From Symbiodinium natans (Eukaryota > Sar > Dinophyceae > Suessiales > Symbiodiniaceae), in NCBI GenBank assembly GCA_905221605.1, contig CAJNDS010000657.1:120001-184000 (forward strand): DNA of 64,000 nt, given 5' to 3'. Of the stretch, positions 20,600 through 30,464 are shown one piece after another (within the stretch, counting starts at the first letter, position 1; each line of letters begins with the position of its first letter). Below the pieces are notes generated by a model. It saw nothing but the letters and a program-made list of their open reading frames with translations, ran no database searches and was not told the origin of the DNA. The translations under genes and the position numbers were made by a program.

Positions 20600-21870
20600 C
20601 GAAAACTACCAACCCTAAACCCTGAACCCCAAACCCTATAAACCCTAGATCCTACACCCCAAGCCCCTAAAGCCTACAGCGGCCGCATGTTGATAGTCAT
20701 CGGCGCGATAGGGTCCATTCTTGGGGGCTTGGAGAAAGCAACCCACTCTCGGTGCTCCCAGCATCATGAGAATAAGAAGGGGGCCCCTAAGCCCGAAACC
20801 CGAAAGCGGAAAGCCGAAAGCCGAAACCCTAGCCCTACACACTAAACCCTGAACCCTAAACCCGAAACAACTTGCAGCACACCCTACACTGGCGCTTAGG
20901 GCTGAGGATTCTCATATAAGATCCCACAACAGAAACGGAACCCCAGAAACAAGAAACGACACGTGAGGCTGGATATGCCTTAGTAGGCTGAGATAACCAT
21001 TATCCCTTGAGCGTCCCGGATTCTGGGGACTCTGTTTCGGGCATTATCTTAGGGCGATCGGCGAGAGGCCTCGCCGGCAGGAGTGCATTGAAACAGAAGC
21101 CGTCGTCGCTCTGTCATAAACCCCAAGCCCTCTTAGAAGAGACCCTGAAACAAAGAAAGGCCCCGCGGATAGCATTGGTAATTCTTCAGGCTATACCCCC
21201 CTAAACCTAAACTCTAAACCCTACACCCTAAACCAAGCACCCACATCCGAACTCTCAGCGCAGTGCTTCGGAAAGCCTTTGCCGCGCCTGCTGCACCTCC
21301 ACGCAGGACCCGGGATCCGAAAAAAGAAAAGCCTAGACCGACAATAAACCCTACACCCTTCACAACAAAACCCTGATATCCGAAGCCCTAAACCCTACAC
21401 CCTTCACAACAAAAAACCCTGAATTCCTACGGCCTAGAATATGCGCTGAAGCTAACCCAAGATCCTCAAACTCCCAGCGCTAAATCAAGAATCGGATTGT
21501 TTACCAGGGTTTCTAGAAAATACTAAGTAGACTTGCGAACTCAAAACAGCTTTCAAGTAAGCCACCGGACGGAAATTGAGATATTTGGCTAGGTGACTCT
21601 GCGTGGCGGGACTGCGTGGTTCCGTCTTAAAGCCCCATACATCCCAATGTTGGAAGAATATCCCAATTAAGAACTTTAGTGGTGCCCGAAAATGTGCTTA
21701 AACACTTCCCTAAACCACAAACCCTAAAGCCTAAACCCTAAACCCTGGCCCTAAACCCTAAACCCTAAACCTAAACCCGAAACATCCCCAAACCCTAATC
21801 CCTAAACCCTAAACCCTAAACCCTAAACCCTAAACCCTAAACCCTAAACCCTAAACCCTAAACCCTAAAC
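20600..21870. other. Degenerate C-rich region
   Basis: Runs such as ACACCCTTCACAACAAAACC (twice, about 21350-21420), weak CCCTAAA arrays, then a long array at 21718-21870. No confident gene. Islands at 20680-20760 and 21250-21310 are too ambiguous to call. Confidence 0.55.
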
Positions 21871-23196
21871 CCGAATTCAAGGTTTGGGGCCTGCAGAAGC
21901 TAGTACCCTTTGACCAGTGCAAGCCACAGAGCAGCTTCGTTGGGTCCAAGGCCCATTTGTTGGCGTTCAGGGTTTAGGGTTTAGGATTTAGGGTTTAGGA
22001 TGAAAGGTTGAGGAGTTTCGGGTTCCAGAAGTTTTTTGGCCCTAAGCCCTACACCCCAAACCCCAAGCCCTGCACCTCCAGAGCCTCTTTGTCATACGAC
22101 TGCGGGTCTGAGCTGGAGTCCCGGGCCTTGGCACGCCAAAGACCACGCAGCCGCGAACAGTTTAAGAACTCTAAACCGCTGTCGAGGGTTTGGGGTTTAG
22201 GGTTAAGGGTTTAAAGGGTTTAGGGTTTCTAAGGGACACCCTAAACCCCAAACCATGTACATCTTGACCCTTGTTTCCACGAAGACCATGGGTGCAGCCT
22301 CAGCTTGGGCCGACGCCCTCAGCTGCTTCGCCATCACCTGACAAAAAAGGTTCCCCTTTTGGGTTTGAAGGGGCTTATCAGAACTTGTACAAGGGTTTAG
22401 GGTTTAGGGTGTAGGGTTTAGGGTTTAGGGTTTCCCCAAACCCTACATCCCCTAAATCTCCTAAATCCCCTTCAGCCCTACATCCCCTACATCTCCTAGA
22501 CCCTAAAACCCCCTAAACCCCCTAAACCCCCTAAACCCCCTAAACCCCCTAAACCCCCTAAACCCCCTAAACCCCCTAAACCCTAAACCCTAAACCCTAA
22601 ACCCTAAACCCTACCAGAACAAGCAGCCTTCAAGTTCAGCAGCAATTCCATGAGGGTGGACTGGCCCTGGCAGTGAAGGTTTAGGGTTTAGGGTTTAGGG
22701 TTTAGGGTTTAGGGTTCAGGGTTCAGGGCTTAGGGCTTGCAGGGCTTGCGGTTACGACACCGGGCCAAAGTGCAGCTTTTGTTTTGTGGGTGCGGCAATT
22801 CTGGAACACTTGTGGGGCACTAGGTCCCTTTCCATTGCTGGAGCGACGTCAGCTGAGTGTCTCACCCTAAGCCCTAAACCCTAAACCGTAAAACAAATGG
22901 TGAGATCCCAGCTGGGGTCCTTCGCCTGCCAACATGACAGACCCTAAACCCTAAGCCTCTTGAGTTTCCCTTCTACCCCTCTGTACTACCCCCCCTTGGT
23001 TCCCAACCTTGACTAGGCTCAAATCTCCCTGAATAGCCTTAATTATTCGGGGAAACTAGGGGAGGAGGTAGTTTCGATGGGGGTAGTTATGGAACCCATG
23101 ATAACCCCCTAACCAAGGCACAGAGGGCTTCACCTTCGAATGCGCACTTAGGGTGCCTCTGTAAGCGGCTGCTGCCCTTCTTTGTTTTGAAGGTAT
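21871..23196 (-). CDS. Intron-rich gene fragment, unknown function
   Basis: Six or seven islands chain on the minus strand. 23114-23196: TFKTKKGSSRLQRHPKCAF. 22887-22925: EGPQLGSHHLFY. 22761-22837: MERDLVPHKCSRIAAP, TKQKLHFGP. 22610-22666: GQSTLMELLLNLKAACSGR. 22254-22337: VMAKQLRASAQAEAAP, MVFVETRVKMYM. 22076-22126: ARDSSSDPQSYDKEALE. Perhaps 21871-21890. From 22925 to 22076 every junction is in phase (1/2, 0/0, 0/0, 0/0). Donors at 22609, 22253 and 22886 are array GTs (GTTTAGG, GTTTGGG, GTTTAGG). The acceptor at 22338 is a clean pyrimidine tract ending TTTTTTGTCAG. The first junction works only with an internal GTGCCT donor. No family is recognised. Confidence 0.5.
22495..22612. repeat. CCCCCTAAA 9-mer array passing into CCCTAAA
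   Basis: About nine CCCCCTAAA units are followed by six CCCTAAA units. The array lies inside the candidate intron between exons at 22610-22666 and 22254-22337. Confidence 0.9.
22970..23110. mobile_element. M11 element
   Basis: TACTACCCCCCCTTGGTTCC at the left and GGAGGTAGTTTCGATGGGGG at the right are approximate inverted repeats around AATCTCCCTGAATAGCC. Relatives lie at about 28310-28420 and 38860-38995. The copy fills the candidate intron next to the exon ending at 23114. Confidence 0.6.
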
Positions 23197-23199
23197 CTA

Positions 23200-24720
23200 C
23201 GGCAGAACTATGAACGGCAAAGCCTATATAAACCTAAACCCTAAGCCTCCCTACACCCTGAAGCCATAGGTCCTAAAACCGCAGAAAGCCAAAAAGACTA
23301 AAAGCAAAAAACAAAACACACCAAAGCCCATAAACCCCCAAACTCCAGACAACAAAATCCCGAGAACTCCAAATCAAAACGCTCGCAACAAACCGACAAG
23401 CCTACCCCCCCCCCCCCCCACCCAAAAGCTAAAACCAACCTCAAAGCAATCACCTCAACCACCCCCCGCCCCCCACTGGGGCTGTTTAAGGTTTAGGGTG
23501 TTCATGGGTGGTGGCTGTTTTGGTCGGGCACGTGGCTACGCAGTAGACCCTCAGCCTGAAACCCCCCCTAAGCTCTCAAATTAAAAAGCCAAGGAAAACC
23601 TGGATTCAAAAGCCCGTAAGCCCTTCAACGTGCATCACCACTAAACCTAAATCCTAGACCTTAAACCCTAAACCCCAAACCCTAAACCCCAAACCCCAAA
23701 CCCTAACCCTAAACCCCAAACACTAAACCCTAAACCCTAAACCCCAAACCCTAAACCCCAAACCCTAAACCCTAAACGTGGCATCCTGCACCGCCGATGG
23801 GCTTGCGGAAGGATCCTGCTGAGAGCCAGCTACTATAGGGGCCTGAATAATTAGGAATAGGGTTTAGGGTTTAGGGTTTAGGGTTTAGGGTTTAGGGTTT
23901 AGGGTTTAGGGCTTAGGGCTTAGGGTTTAGGGTTTCGGGTTTAGGGATTACAAGGGGCCCTGAGGGAATACTATGTGAGGGCTGCAGACAAGGAGCATCT
24001 TGGGTTTAGACTAGGAAAACCCTAGGACCAAAACCCTTTTTGTAGGGTTTAGGTTCCCTTCAGGGGACCTAAATCCTACAAAAAGAGTTTTGGGCTTCGG
24101 GTTTTCCTAGTCTAGGGCGTTTTTTTCGGATTTAGGGCCTTTAGGGCTTTTAGGGTTCAGGGTTCAGGGCGCAGGCCTCTGATGCGGCTTGCAGGGCTCA
24201 TAGGGTCTTGGGTTTAGGGTTTAGGGTTTGGGGGTTGGGGTTTAGGGCATGGGGGGCTGCTGAGGCTTGTAGGGATTGGAGTATTTTGGCTCATGTAGGG
24301 CAAGCCGCAGGGCATAGGTGTAAGGGTATAGAAAGGGCTGAAAGAGGTTTGTTGAGAGCCTCGGGCGTTAAGGGGTTTTGAGGTGGGTTTAGGGTTTAGG
24401 GTTTAGGGTTTAGGAGGCGGGCGGGGCCATGTGGCAACTGGCACGAGGGTTTTCAGAGAAGCCATTGGCCCTCAGGGCGTAGGTTTTCTTTCTCTTAGGT
24501 TCTTAGGGTCAGGAGTGCAGGGTTTCTGGTTTCGGGTTTAGGGTTTAGGGTTTCGGGTTTCGGGTTTAGGGCTTAGGGCTCAGGGTGTTGGGTTGTGGGT
24601 TTAGGGCTGGGCCTTATGGAGCTTGCAGGGTTAGGAGGGTTGGGAGCTTAGAGGTTTAGGGTTTAGGGTTTAGGGTAACACTTGAGGGTTTAGGGTAGGT
24701 CTCTCGGTACGCACCCCTAA
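23200..24720. repeat. Arrays and degenerate repeats
   Basis: CCCTAAA and CCCCAAA arrays at 23640-23775; TTTAGGG at 23857-23945, 24205-24245, 24386-24412 and 24532-24590. An inverted pair lies at 24020-24105 (GGAAAACCCTAGGACCAAAA against its mirror). A small island at about 23779-23810 reads SFRKPIGGAGCH on the minus strand before a GTTTAGGG donor. Confidence 0.65.
23823..23978. mobile_element. M7 element with expanded TTTAGGG array
   Basis: ATAGGGGCCTGAATAATTAG and GGAATAGGGTTT at the left run directly into about 12 TTTAGGG units. ACAAGGGGCCCTGAGGGAAT, matching the far part of the element, follows. The array sits exactly where the 16513 copy has one unit. Confidence 0.75.
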
Positions 24721-24721
24721 G

Positions 24722-24775
24722 TTTGATCGGAAAGCAAGGCTGGTTGATATCTTGAAAACCACAAGAGGACTCCAC
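24722..24775 (+). CDS. Exon-like island on plus strand
   Basis: A CACCCCTAAG acceptor, 18 codons FDRKARLVDILKTTRGLH, then GTAGGGTTTAGGG as donor and array. Charged and hydrophobic residues alternate as in a helix. The minus strand is also open. No family is recognised. Confidence 0.4.
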
Positions 24776-25058
24776 GTAGGGTTTAGGGTTTAGGGTTTAG
24801 GGTTTAGGGTTTAGGGTTCAGGGTTTAGGGCTTAGGGTATTAGGACTCCCTGTACCTTCCCTAGTCCTTATGTCTCCCCTAAGTCTGCTTAGTATGGACT
24901 CCTCTCACATGGGGTCCCCTTCAGAAGCTCCCTGAACTAGACCAGCAGTAACCTAGGAATAAAGAAGGTCATGGCCTTTTTGTTTTAAGGAGCTTGTAAG
25001 GGAACCTGAACCCTACAGAAACGGAAGAAGGGCCTACTGTGGGTCTAGTTGCTGAAAG

Positions 25059-25118
25059 GAACCCGCACGGTTTCCATTCCCGCGCAAATCCATCGAGTGA
25101 TCGAGGTCAGCTGCTCGG
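25059..25118 (+). CDS. Exon-like island with duplicated donor
   Basis: A TTGCTGAAAG acceptor, TRTVSIPAQIHRVIEVSCS, then G|GTAAGAGGGAGC. The block GCTGCTCRGGTAAGAGGGAG recurs about 39 bp downstream (25111 and 25150), giving a second possible donor. The 25280-25380 stretch is an AT-rich ATAATAAT tract. Confidence 0.35.
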
Positions 25119-25379
25119 GTAAGAGGGAGCCATGTCTTATCGAGCCAAAGCTGCTCAGGTAAGAGGGAGCTCTCTGTACGTAGCGAGCCTCAAAGAGATT
25201 AAAAAGGGAGCACCCTGCAGCACCCCGTGGATTCCGCGAATCCAAGAGCTTCAAGACCAAGGATTTCTGGCTGATAGACAAGATACTCCCATAATAATAA
25301 TGATAATGACAATTATACCTAAAATAATGATACTAATAATTATAACGATAATAATAAGGAATTTAATATGCAACAAAAT

Positions 25380-26430
25380 GGAAGAGGGACCTTGTAGCAC
25401 CTGGCTTTACTTCCACCCCGCTGACAGTGCAGAAAGCGAAGTCTGTCTGAGACGAAGCTCATGCATGCTGGACCAGTCTCGGGTCTGTTTTGCACTTTTT
25501 TTACCTTAAAGGGGTTTACAAGGAAGCCCAAAGGCCCCAAAAAGGGAATGAGGGTAATACTGGGCATCCTAGTTGGAAGCTCCCTTGCGACTCAGCAAGC
25601 CCACTTGGTATCCCCTAGAACCCCCCACCCCCTAACTCTTTAGGGTTTAGGGTTTAGGGTTTAGGGTTAGGGTTAAGGAAAAACCCTACTTCCTTCAACT
25701 GGGCAACCTTTATATACATATATATATATATAGGTCTGGGTTCAGGGTTTAGGGTTCGGGGTTTCAGGGTTTGGGGTTTAGGGTTACCCTTCGTGTACCT
25801 TGTAAAACGCAAAAAAACTTTGAAACAAAGGCAAAGGACCATATTCAGGGGCCATGTCACAACCCCAAGACAGAAGATTGGGAAAACAAACCCTATACGC
25901 ACACTCACAAAACATGTAGACCCTACCTCAGGGCCGGGTATGGGTTCGAGATGCAGAGCAATCAGGAATGCATAAAGGCAAATGCGGGTCCACGAGAACA
26001 AGGGTTCCGGGTGTAGGGTTTGGGGTTTAAGGGTTTGGTTCAGGGGTGGGAACATCAAGCATGCTGAAATGAAAAGGAATCTGGAATTTTCACGGAAGTT
26101 GTGGAAGGTCACGTACGAGCTGTTCAAATTTGAGCGGAAATTGCGGGACTTACCTTGTCCACATGATCAACTCCCGGGAATCACGCAATTGCGAGTTTCA
26201 ACACAGCTGACTGCTACAGAGACGCGTACTGCTGCTTCGAAATTACAAAGCAGCTATGCCGCTACAGAACTGATGAATCAATAGCAACTCAATCTCTGAT
26301 TTGTTTTAATGTCCGAAATATCCGATATTGAGCTCTTAAACTGCTTCCGTCATTTATGAGTTCCAAACGGGTTCCAACGTGAAGCTCTTGGATTCACTCT
26401 GCCCTGTTGGCTTTATTGGAAAACTGTCGC
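25380..26430. other. No confident gene
   Basis: Contains short TTTAGGG arrays (25639-25675, 25740-25790), a TA tract at 25713-25732 and otherwise unique sequence. 25982-26284 is open on plus (KRNLEFSRKLWKVTYELFKF in the middle) without splice or homology support. Confidence 0.5.
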
Positions 26431-26437
26431 CTTTGGC

Positions 26438-26665
26438 GAGAAAGAGCATGATAGCCCGGGCAGCAATCCTGAAAACACAAGGCTTCGCTCCATATCTAAG
26501 ACTGTCGAGTTTGGCGAGAAAGGAGAGCATGATAGCCCTGTCAGCAATCCTGGCGTTACAAGGCTTCGCTCCATATCTAAGACTGTCGAGTTTGGCGAGA
26601 AAGGAGAGCATGATAGCCCGGTCAGCAATCCTGACATTACAAAGCTTCGCTCCATATCTACGAAT
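26438..26665. repeat. 81 bp tandem repeat, three copies
   Basis: The unit runs from GAGAAAGGAGAGCATGATAG to CATATCTAAGACTGTCGAGT. The first copy is 3 bp shorter; the last is truncated. The length keeps frame, so both strands stay open (plus LARKESMIARSAIL). With no flanking gene structure, I read it as a minisatellite. Confidence 0.85.
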
Positions 26666-26801
26666 CTAGCGCAGATGACGCTGCTGCCGCAAAATGCTAG
26701 TTTGGCCCTGAAAGTTGACCCCCCTGTAAAGATTCCTAAATCTGATCCCCTTAAAGCCAACAAGGAAAAACCTAGACCATCCCATGGGCCTACCCAGAAT
26801 G

Positions 26802-27687
26802 TTACTGTACAACACTTTGGTAGCAAATGATGTGATTTTCCAGGGACCCCTCCGACATCCAAGACGATGGCTCTAGGCCGACGCTTGCTGCCAGGTTGGT
26901 GGATTTCCCCGTGGCCGCCAGGTTGGATTTCCCCTTGGCTGCTGACTTCCTGCCTTGGATGTCTTAGTAGCCCAGTAACCATGTTATGACAAGGGCACCC
27001 TTTTTTATGGTTGGCGACTTTATAAGGGAACCCAGAACAAAAAAAAAGTAAAGGGTACCACCGGGCTAGCAAGCTGCCTTGGATGTGGCCGGGCGCTGGC
27101 TCAGGATCGCTCCGCGGGATGTGCGGGAGCGCCTGGCTTGCCTTTCGGAGCAAAGGGGCTGCTTGGTCCCACACAACCTTGGTCGCCCAGCACCTACTCG
27201 TTTTAAACAAGGGTACCCTTTTTGGGACTAGTTGGTGACTGTAATCAGGGAACCAAGAAACAACAAAAATAGGCAAAAGGGCACTTCCGTGCTAGCAAGC
27301 AACCGACAATTGCTCACCATCGACATGTGTTAGCACCCATCCTGGCTGGACTGCTGATCTGTGGCCTGCACCAATGTTCGTGACCGTGTAGGGATGGGTG
27401 TGGGAGATCCGGAAACCTAACGGTCTCGACGTGAATTCCAGAACCTCAGGTTCTCCATTCGGCCGGGTGAACGTCAAATACGCCACCGGTAGGACAGGGT
27501 CTGCGCTCAAAGCCACTTCTGTCGGAGAGCTTCGCGATTCGACTTCGTCACCACTCAAAACCGGCTCTGTCCGGGTGCTTTCTGATTCGAGTTCTTCACG
27601 CAATACCGCCACCTCTGTGACCTTGTCGTCGTGCGGCTTCTCGACCGGGGCAGCCGCACAGCAAAAACCTGTCACTACAAAGTGCAT
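26802..27687 (-). CDS. PDZ-like domain protein, three exons
   Basis: Exons 27687-27304, 27177-27078 and 26953-26802 join in frame to 211 residues. Exon 1 starts MHFVVTGFCCAAAPVEK, then an acidic Ser/Glu linker, then a PDZ-like core: YLTFTRPNGEPEV, SRPLGFRI (the carboxylate-binding loop position), YTVTNIGAGHRSAVQPGWVL, HVDGEQLS. Exon 2 completes it with VVWDQAAPLLRKASQALPH. Exon 3 is a Lys/Ser/Ala tail with a repeated GKSTNLAA-type motif, ending QSVVQ and TAA. PDZ domains bind C-terminal peptides, so a scaffold role is likely. Intron 1 is GTTG...CCAAG, intron 2 GCAG...CCAAG; each is an M1 element with target-site duplication. The frame is open upstream to 27813, but a leader relic and an AG just before ATG favour 27687. 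Confidence 0.65.
26963..27073 (-). mobile_element. M1 introner forming intron 2 of the PDZ gene
   Basis: 111 bp; on the gene strand it starts CTTGCTAGCCCGGTGGTACC and ends GGTTACTGGGCTACTAAG, imperfect inverted repeats. It is flanked by a 13 bp direct repeat ACATCCAAGGCAG (27086-27074 and 26962-26950). Splicing AAG|GCAG...CCAAG|GCAG removes the element plus one repeat copy and restores the frame. Confidence 0.8.
27178..27299 (-). mobile_element. M1 introner forming intron 1 of the PDZ gene
   Basis: 122 bp; on the gene strand it starts CTTGCTAGCACGGAAGTGCC and ends GGTGCTGGGCGACCAAG. It is flanked by a 4 bp direct repeat GTTG. The upstream repeat copy supplies the GT donor and the element end supplies AAG. 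Joining 27304 to 27177 gives GEQLS-VVWDQ without a frameshift. Confidence 0.8.
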
Positions 27688-27713
27688 CTGGCCTACGGAG
27701 CTATCTTGAGTCC

Positions 27714-27723
27714 TGAGCCAAAA
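27714..27723 (-). promoter_or_regulatory. Possible spliced-leader relic
   Basis: TTTTGGCTCA lies 27 nt upstream of the PDZ gene ATG and matches the 3' part of the dinoflagellate spliced leader (ends TTTTGGCTCAAG). CCGTAGGCCAG follows directly before the ATG and partly resembles the leader 5' part. Such relics arise when spliced mRNAs are copied back into the genome. Confidence 0.35.
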
Positions 27724-27824
27724 GAACTCTGAGGTGCCAGAAGTTGCACAGTACAACAATAAGCTAGCGTCATTTATATAATACCATTTCTGAGAACGGT
27801 CTAGGCATCCCAAGCCGAAAGCCC

Positions 27825-28075
27825 CTAAACCCTAAACCCTAAACCCTAAACCCTAAACCCTAAACCCTAAACCCTAAACCCCAAACCCTAAACCCTAAAC
27901 TTCTAAACCCTGCCTCGGCACCAGGAGGATGCCTCAGCCGGCACGGTGCCGTAGTTTTCGTTAAGAACTTCGAATGTAGGCGTCTGCTTACACCCGTGTA
28001 CTTGGAGGTTTAGGGTTTAGGGTTTAGAGTTTGGAGTTTAGGGTTTAGGGTTTAGAGTTTAGGGTTTAGGGCTAA
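27825..28075. repeat. Opposed arrays around an exon
   Basis: CCCTAAA units at 27825-27908 and TTTAGGG units at 28006-28075 bracket the island called as an exon at 27909-27983. Confidence 0.9.
27909..27983 (-). CDS. Exon, 25 codons, upstream of the PDZ gene
   Basis: The minus strand has a GGTGTAAGCAG acceptor, TPTFEVLNENYGTVPAEA then SSWCRGR, and an AGG|GTTTAG donor at the array edge; phase 0 at both ends. Residue content is convincingly protein-like. It could be an upstream exon of the PDZ gene, whose frame is open to 27813, or belong to the next gene. Confidence 0.5.
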
Positions 28076-28079
28076 TTGG

Positions 28080-30215
28080 CGGTTCATGGGTACTTGTAAC
28101 GACAACTACTGAACCCTCAAGACCCTAATTAGCGCCTGACACCTAAAACCCAACACCGACGCAACCCAACGCCCAGGTGGCAGGGCCCTAACTCCCTAAA
28201 TCCCTAAACTCGAAGCCTCAAACCCACCACATCGGCGCAGATCTTAACGGCCATAAAGCATGGGTTCCTGCATATACCACCTTCCTAGGGTTTAGGGTAT
28301 AGGGTGTAGGCCCTCCCCCCCATACTCAAGGCTATTTAGGGATAGTTAAGCCTGATGAAGGTTGTTTAAGGGGGGAACCTACGGGGGTAGTTTCGAGGGG
28401 GGTAGTAGGGAAACGAATGAATCAAAAATCAAACACACGGAGCCGCAGAACCTACACAATCCAACGTCTTGGAGCTTGGAGGATAAAAGGTCAACAGCTT
28501 TTGAGGGTTGAGGGTTGAGGTTTGCATAGGATTTACGGCTAATGCAGCGTTTAGGGTTGAGGGTTGACGAGTAGAAACACTACACCCTAAACCCTAAACC
28601 CTAAACCCTGAACCCTGGAGTTTCAGCTCCGGGCTTCGGAGTCTTCTGCTTTGTCCCGAAGCCTTCGTCAAGGCGGCAAAGGTTTTCACAACATGGCGTA
28701 CCCCAGAGCAACATGTAGGGTTTAGGGTTTGAGGGGTGAGGGTTTAGGGGCTGTAGGGTTCAGGACTTAGGTTCAGGTTTAGGGGATTATCGGCTAACCC
28801 AAAAAAACAACCTCCAACCTCAACCAGAAAACCCTGAACCGTTTAAGTGTTGGGAGGGTCTAGGGTGGAGGGTTCAGGGCTTGCTGGCGCGTTTGAGGGA
28901 GCAGGGGCAGAGTGCAAGGGGATACGGGACCTACGGACTGCGATTACAGGAGGCTGTTTGAGGGTTTAGGGTTTAGGGTTTGGAGATTAGGGAGAGTAGG
29001 GATAGGGTTTTTAGGTTTGGGATTTCAAGTTGGGGGCTTTGGAATTATGATTTCGGTTATGAGGGTTCCTTGGAGGCACATGAGCAGTTCTAAAAACCGA
29101 CGAACAGGGGTCTATGTACCCTAATAAAGCTTTAGGAAAGGGAATCAGGGCCTACTCTGGGTCCCAGTAGCCCTAAACCCTAAACCCTAAACCCGAAAGA
29201 CCCATGAAACCCCACGAGCCAAGTGACTAGTTTCATTAGGTTTCTCAGGGTGGGCGCCCTGGGCTTTAGACCCAAACGTATCCTAGGTCCTTTGTATAAA
29301 AAGGGTACCCTTTTTGGTTTTGAGATCTGCGATTTTGGGTTGCCCTCCGAAAACGAGCCTTTAGGCATGAGGGTTTACATATGGTTTTCGGGCTTAGGGT
29401 TTAGGGTTTAGGGTTTAGGGTTTAGGGTTTAGGGTTGAGGGCTTAAGCCCAAAGCCCCCGCAACTCCGAAGCTTTACACCCGCAACCCAAAGCTAGGGTA
29501 CCTTACAAAAATTGCCTCAGCCAGGCATGCTCAGCCTGCTTGTCTAAGGATAAGCTTCCTCAAAGCCTTAATAAAGCCCGAAAAACCCAACGCCTCTGTC
29601 AAACAAAGCCTCTCGAGAAACCCAGGAATCTTAGGGTAGTTGCATGGTCCCTTATTAGGATTGGCCCTTAAAAGGAGACCCCTGATAGACCCCTTATGTA
29701 CCCTAAACCCTAAACCCCAAATTCACTAGGGAACCTAGCCCAGTTTGGCTCCAAGACCCCGAGCCCTACCCCCCCCCCCCCCAAAAAAAAAAAAACAAAC
29801 AAATAAAAGAGAAACCTACCCTAAAGCCCTAAACCCCAAGCCCCAACAGCCGAAGGCCAAAAAAGGGCTTCGAAGAAAACGGAGGAATGAGGGCTCAAGG
29901 CCCAACACCCTAAACCCCAACCCCTAAACCCTAAACCCCAAAACCCTAAACCCCCAAACCCTAAACCCCCAAAACCCTAAACCCCAAGCCCTACACCCTA
30001 AACCCTAAACCCTGAACCTCAAAAATCTGAGTGCACAGGCGCAGGTGCATCAGGCGGGGCCTCAGGAGTAGGTCCGCAGGTGAGGGAATGGTTTTTAGGG
30101 CTTAGGGTTTAGGGTTTCGGGTATGTTTAGGGTTTGGGGGTTTGGGGGTTTGGGGTTTAGGGTGAAGGGTTGCGGCTTCAGGGTTGTTACGGCTCAGGGT
30201 TGTGGCGGTTGTGGT
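28080..30215. other. Arrays, M2 and M11 fragments, ambiguous islands
   Basis: M11 at about 28310-28420, a partial M2 at 29637-29700, CCCTAAA arrays at 28580-28618 and 29900-30020, TTTAGGG at 29393-29440. An island at 28620-28713 gives minus FGTKQKTPKPGAETP before GTTCAG, or plus FVKAAKVFTTWRTPEQH before GTAGGG. I could not choose. Confidence 0.55.
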
Positions 30216-30312
30216 TTACTAGGATGGCCCTTAAAACCCTCTGAAACATTTTCCTGAATATGATCCTCTTAAACCCTATGAGGGATAATATACACAGTAT
30301 CCTAAGGGCCCT
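30216..30312. mobile_element. M6 element
   Basis: ACTAGGATGGCCCTTAAAAC at the left and GTATCCTAAGGGCC at the right are inverted. The middle has CCTGAATATGATCCTCTTAA. A CCCTAAA array begins at its right edge (30307-30362). Confidence 0.65.
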
Positions 30313-30377
30313 AAACCCTAAACCCTAAACCCTAAACCCTAAACCCTAAACCCTAAACCCTCCTACCTGGTTTACAG

Positions 30378-30463
30378 GCTCAGGCTTCAAGAGGGGAGGG
30401 TTTTGGCTTGGAAGTGCCCGGCTGCACCATGCGTTTTAATCCACAATGTCTTGGCCTTGAAGG
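30378..30463 (+). CDS. Exon-like island on plus strand, 28 codons
   Basis: A CTGGTTTACAG|G acceptor, AQASRGEGFGLEVPG, CTMRFNPQCLGLE, then GG|GTGTAG. Composition is protein-like and both splice sites fit. It follows a CCCTAAA array. No family is recognised. Confidence 0.45.
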
Positions 30464-30464
30464 G

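Noticed and set aside
24284-24294. ATTTTGGCTCA as a second spliced-leader relic
   Set aside because: No coding start follows within a reasonable distance, so chance is likely.
26413-27276. Single 287-codon minus-strand frame
   Set aside because: It runs through an M1 element and the 81 bp repeat. The spliced three-exon model explains the coding parts better.
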